Positions 5,722 to 6,267 of a stretch of DNA of 6,267 nucleotides are shown here, piece by piece. The stretch spans positions 1 through 6,267 of the forward strand of contig JALHJD010000181.1 of the NCBI GenBank assembly GCA_022837185.1, read 5' to 3'. The notes under the pieces are model-generated. The model had not been told where the DNA came from, searched no databases, and saw only the letters and a program-made list of their open reading frames with translations. This DNA is from Desulfobacteraceae bacterium. Lineage in GTDB: Bacteria > Desulfobacterota > Desulfobulbia > Desulfobulbales > Desulfobulbaceae. Both the position numbers and the translations under genes were made by a program. Each line of letters begins with the position of its first letter. Position 1 is the stretch's first letter.

Positions 5722-6267
5722 TCAATTGCGGTCTCGCAGGAGCAGCTCCAGTATGCCGGGGTTGATCCCGCCCGTGAACAGTGTTTCGAATACACGGTCG
5801 GCCATGGGTATGCCGTAGCCGGCATCACGGTCCCATCCCGGGGTTTCTATGTCCAGGGCGGTCTGCAACAATGCCTGGCGGACCTGGGCCCGGGTCAGGT
5901 CCGGTTTCTGGGAGAGCATCAGGGCCGCGATGCCGGCTGCGTGCGGCGCCGCCGCCGAGGTCCCGCAAAAGGGATTGAATCCGGGAGTGGCGGTTCTGAC
6001 GCAGTCGGCCGCGGCCAGGTCGGGCTTGAGGCGCACCGTGCCGCCGGTGGAGAGATAGTTGCCCGGGGTTATGGGCGTGCCGCCCGGATGAAAAAAGATG
6101 CGGCGGGGACCGTCTGAGGCATAGGACTGCACCGGCTCGATCCCGACATAGGGTGTTGTCCTGTCCCGCGCGCCCACGGCGGTGACACCAAAGGCGTCGG
6201 CGGCCGCGGCATGGCCGGAAATCTGGCCCGTGGTCGCGTATTCCAGGGTGCCCCGGTTGGCGCTCAG
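5722..6267 (-). CDS. subtilisin-like S8 serine peptidase, C-terminal part (N-terminus beyond right edge)
   Basis: The frame is open from the right edge to the TGA at 5722-5724, giving 181 residues. CGTSAAAPHAAGIAAL (101-116) is the subtilase block with catalytic Ser104. ISGHAAAADAFGVTAVGARD (16-35) and SYASDGPRRIFF (48-59) are strand and loop regions of the same domain, and KPDLAAAD (81-88) precedes the active-site loop. DRDAGYGIPMAD (146-157) is the usual end of the S8 catalytic domain. The Asp and His of the triad must lie upstream, outside the window. The short tail INPGILELLLRDRN shows no anchor or sorting signal. Family members of this form are often secreted or periplasmic, but the signal peptide would be off-window. 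Cys89 and Cys101 flank the active-site loop. The gene is 63 bp upstream of the GT4 gene on the same strand. The family is certain; the target and any link to the glycan operon are unknown. Confidence 0.93.
   Translation of the reverse strand: MSANRGTLEYATTGQISGHAAAADAFGVTAVGARDRTTPYVGIEPVQSYASDGPRRIFFHPGGTPITPGNYLSTGGTVRLKPDLAAADCVRTATPGFNPFCGTSAAAPHAAGIAALMLSQKPDLTRAQVRQALLQTALDIETPGWDRDAGYGIPMADRVFETLFTGGINPGILELLLRDRN

Noticed and set aside
4837..6117. Plus-strand open frame of 426 codons antisense to the GT4 and peptidase genes
   Set aside because: It runs across two well-supported genes and the gap between them, has no family motif, and is explained by GC-rich antisense bias.

Overview
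The window looks like part of a surface-glycan (O-antigen, capsule or exopolysaccharide) gene cluster from a fairly GC-rich bacterium. Positions of about 720-6267 are GC-rich (roughly 60-65% by eye) and tightly packed. Positions 1 to about 700 are near 40% GC in the lines I counted. No taxonomic marker is present. A Gram-negative bacterium with a moderately high-GC genome, such as a proteobacterium or Desulfobacterota member, is a guess from gene style only.

Layout. On the plus strand at the left is a low-GC class I SAM-dependent methyltransferase gene (52-720) with a weak start and perhaps a missing N-terminus. Everything else is on the minus strand and reads right to left: the C-terminal part of a subtilisin-like S8 peptidase cut by the right edge (6267 to 5722); a WsaF-type GT4 glycosyltransferase (5658-4447); a GT2 glycosyltransferase with a C-terminal coiled coil (4421-3552); a two-part 683-residue protein with an N-terminal HAD hydrolase domain (3544-1493); and a PAPS-type sulfotransferase (1496-696). 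Gaps between the last four genes are 25 bp, 7 bp and an ATGA overlap, so they very probably form one translationally coupled operon. The peptidase lies 63 bp upstream with no visible terminator between it and the GT4 gene. It could be co-transcribed but need not share the function.

How the genes may work together (inference). The GT4 and GT2 enzymes would add sugars to a lipid-linked or nascent glycan at the inner face of the membrane. The HAD two-domain protein belongs to a class common in such clusters but of unknown biochemical role. The sulfotransferase would decorate the glycan with sulfate from PAPS. The convergent methyltransferase, apparently of different origin, could methylate a sugar. 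Both glycosyltransferases end in a similar short basic tail, which may be a common membrane or complex anchor.

There is no rRNA, tRNA, CRISPR array, insertion sequence or obvious phage element. The most useful items for follow-up are the composition junction and convergent overlap at 690-720, the noncanonical 3'-phosphate site of the sulfotransferase, the shared C-terminal tails, the HAD two-domain protein, and a cysteine pair next to the catalytic serine of the peptidase.
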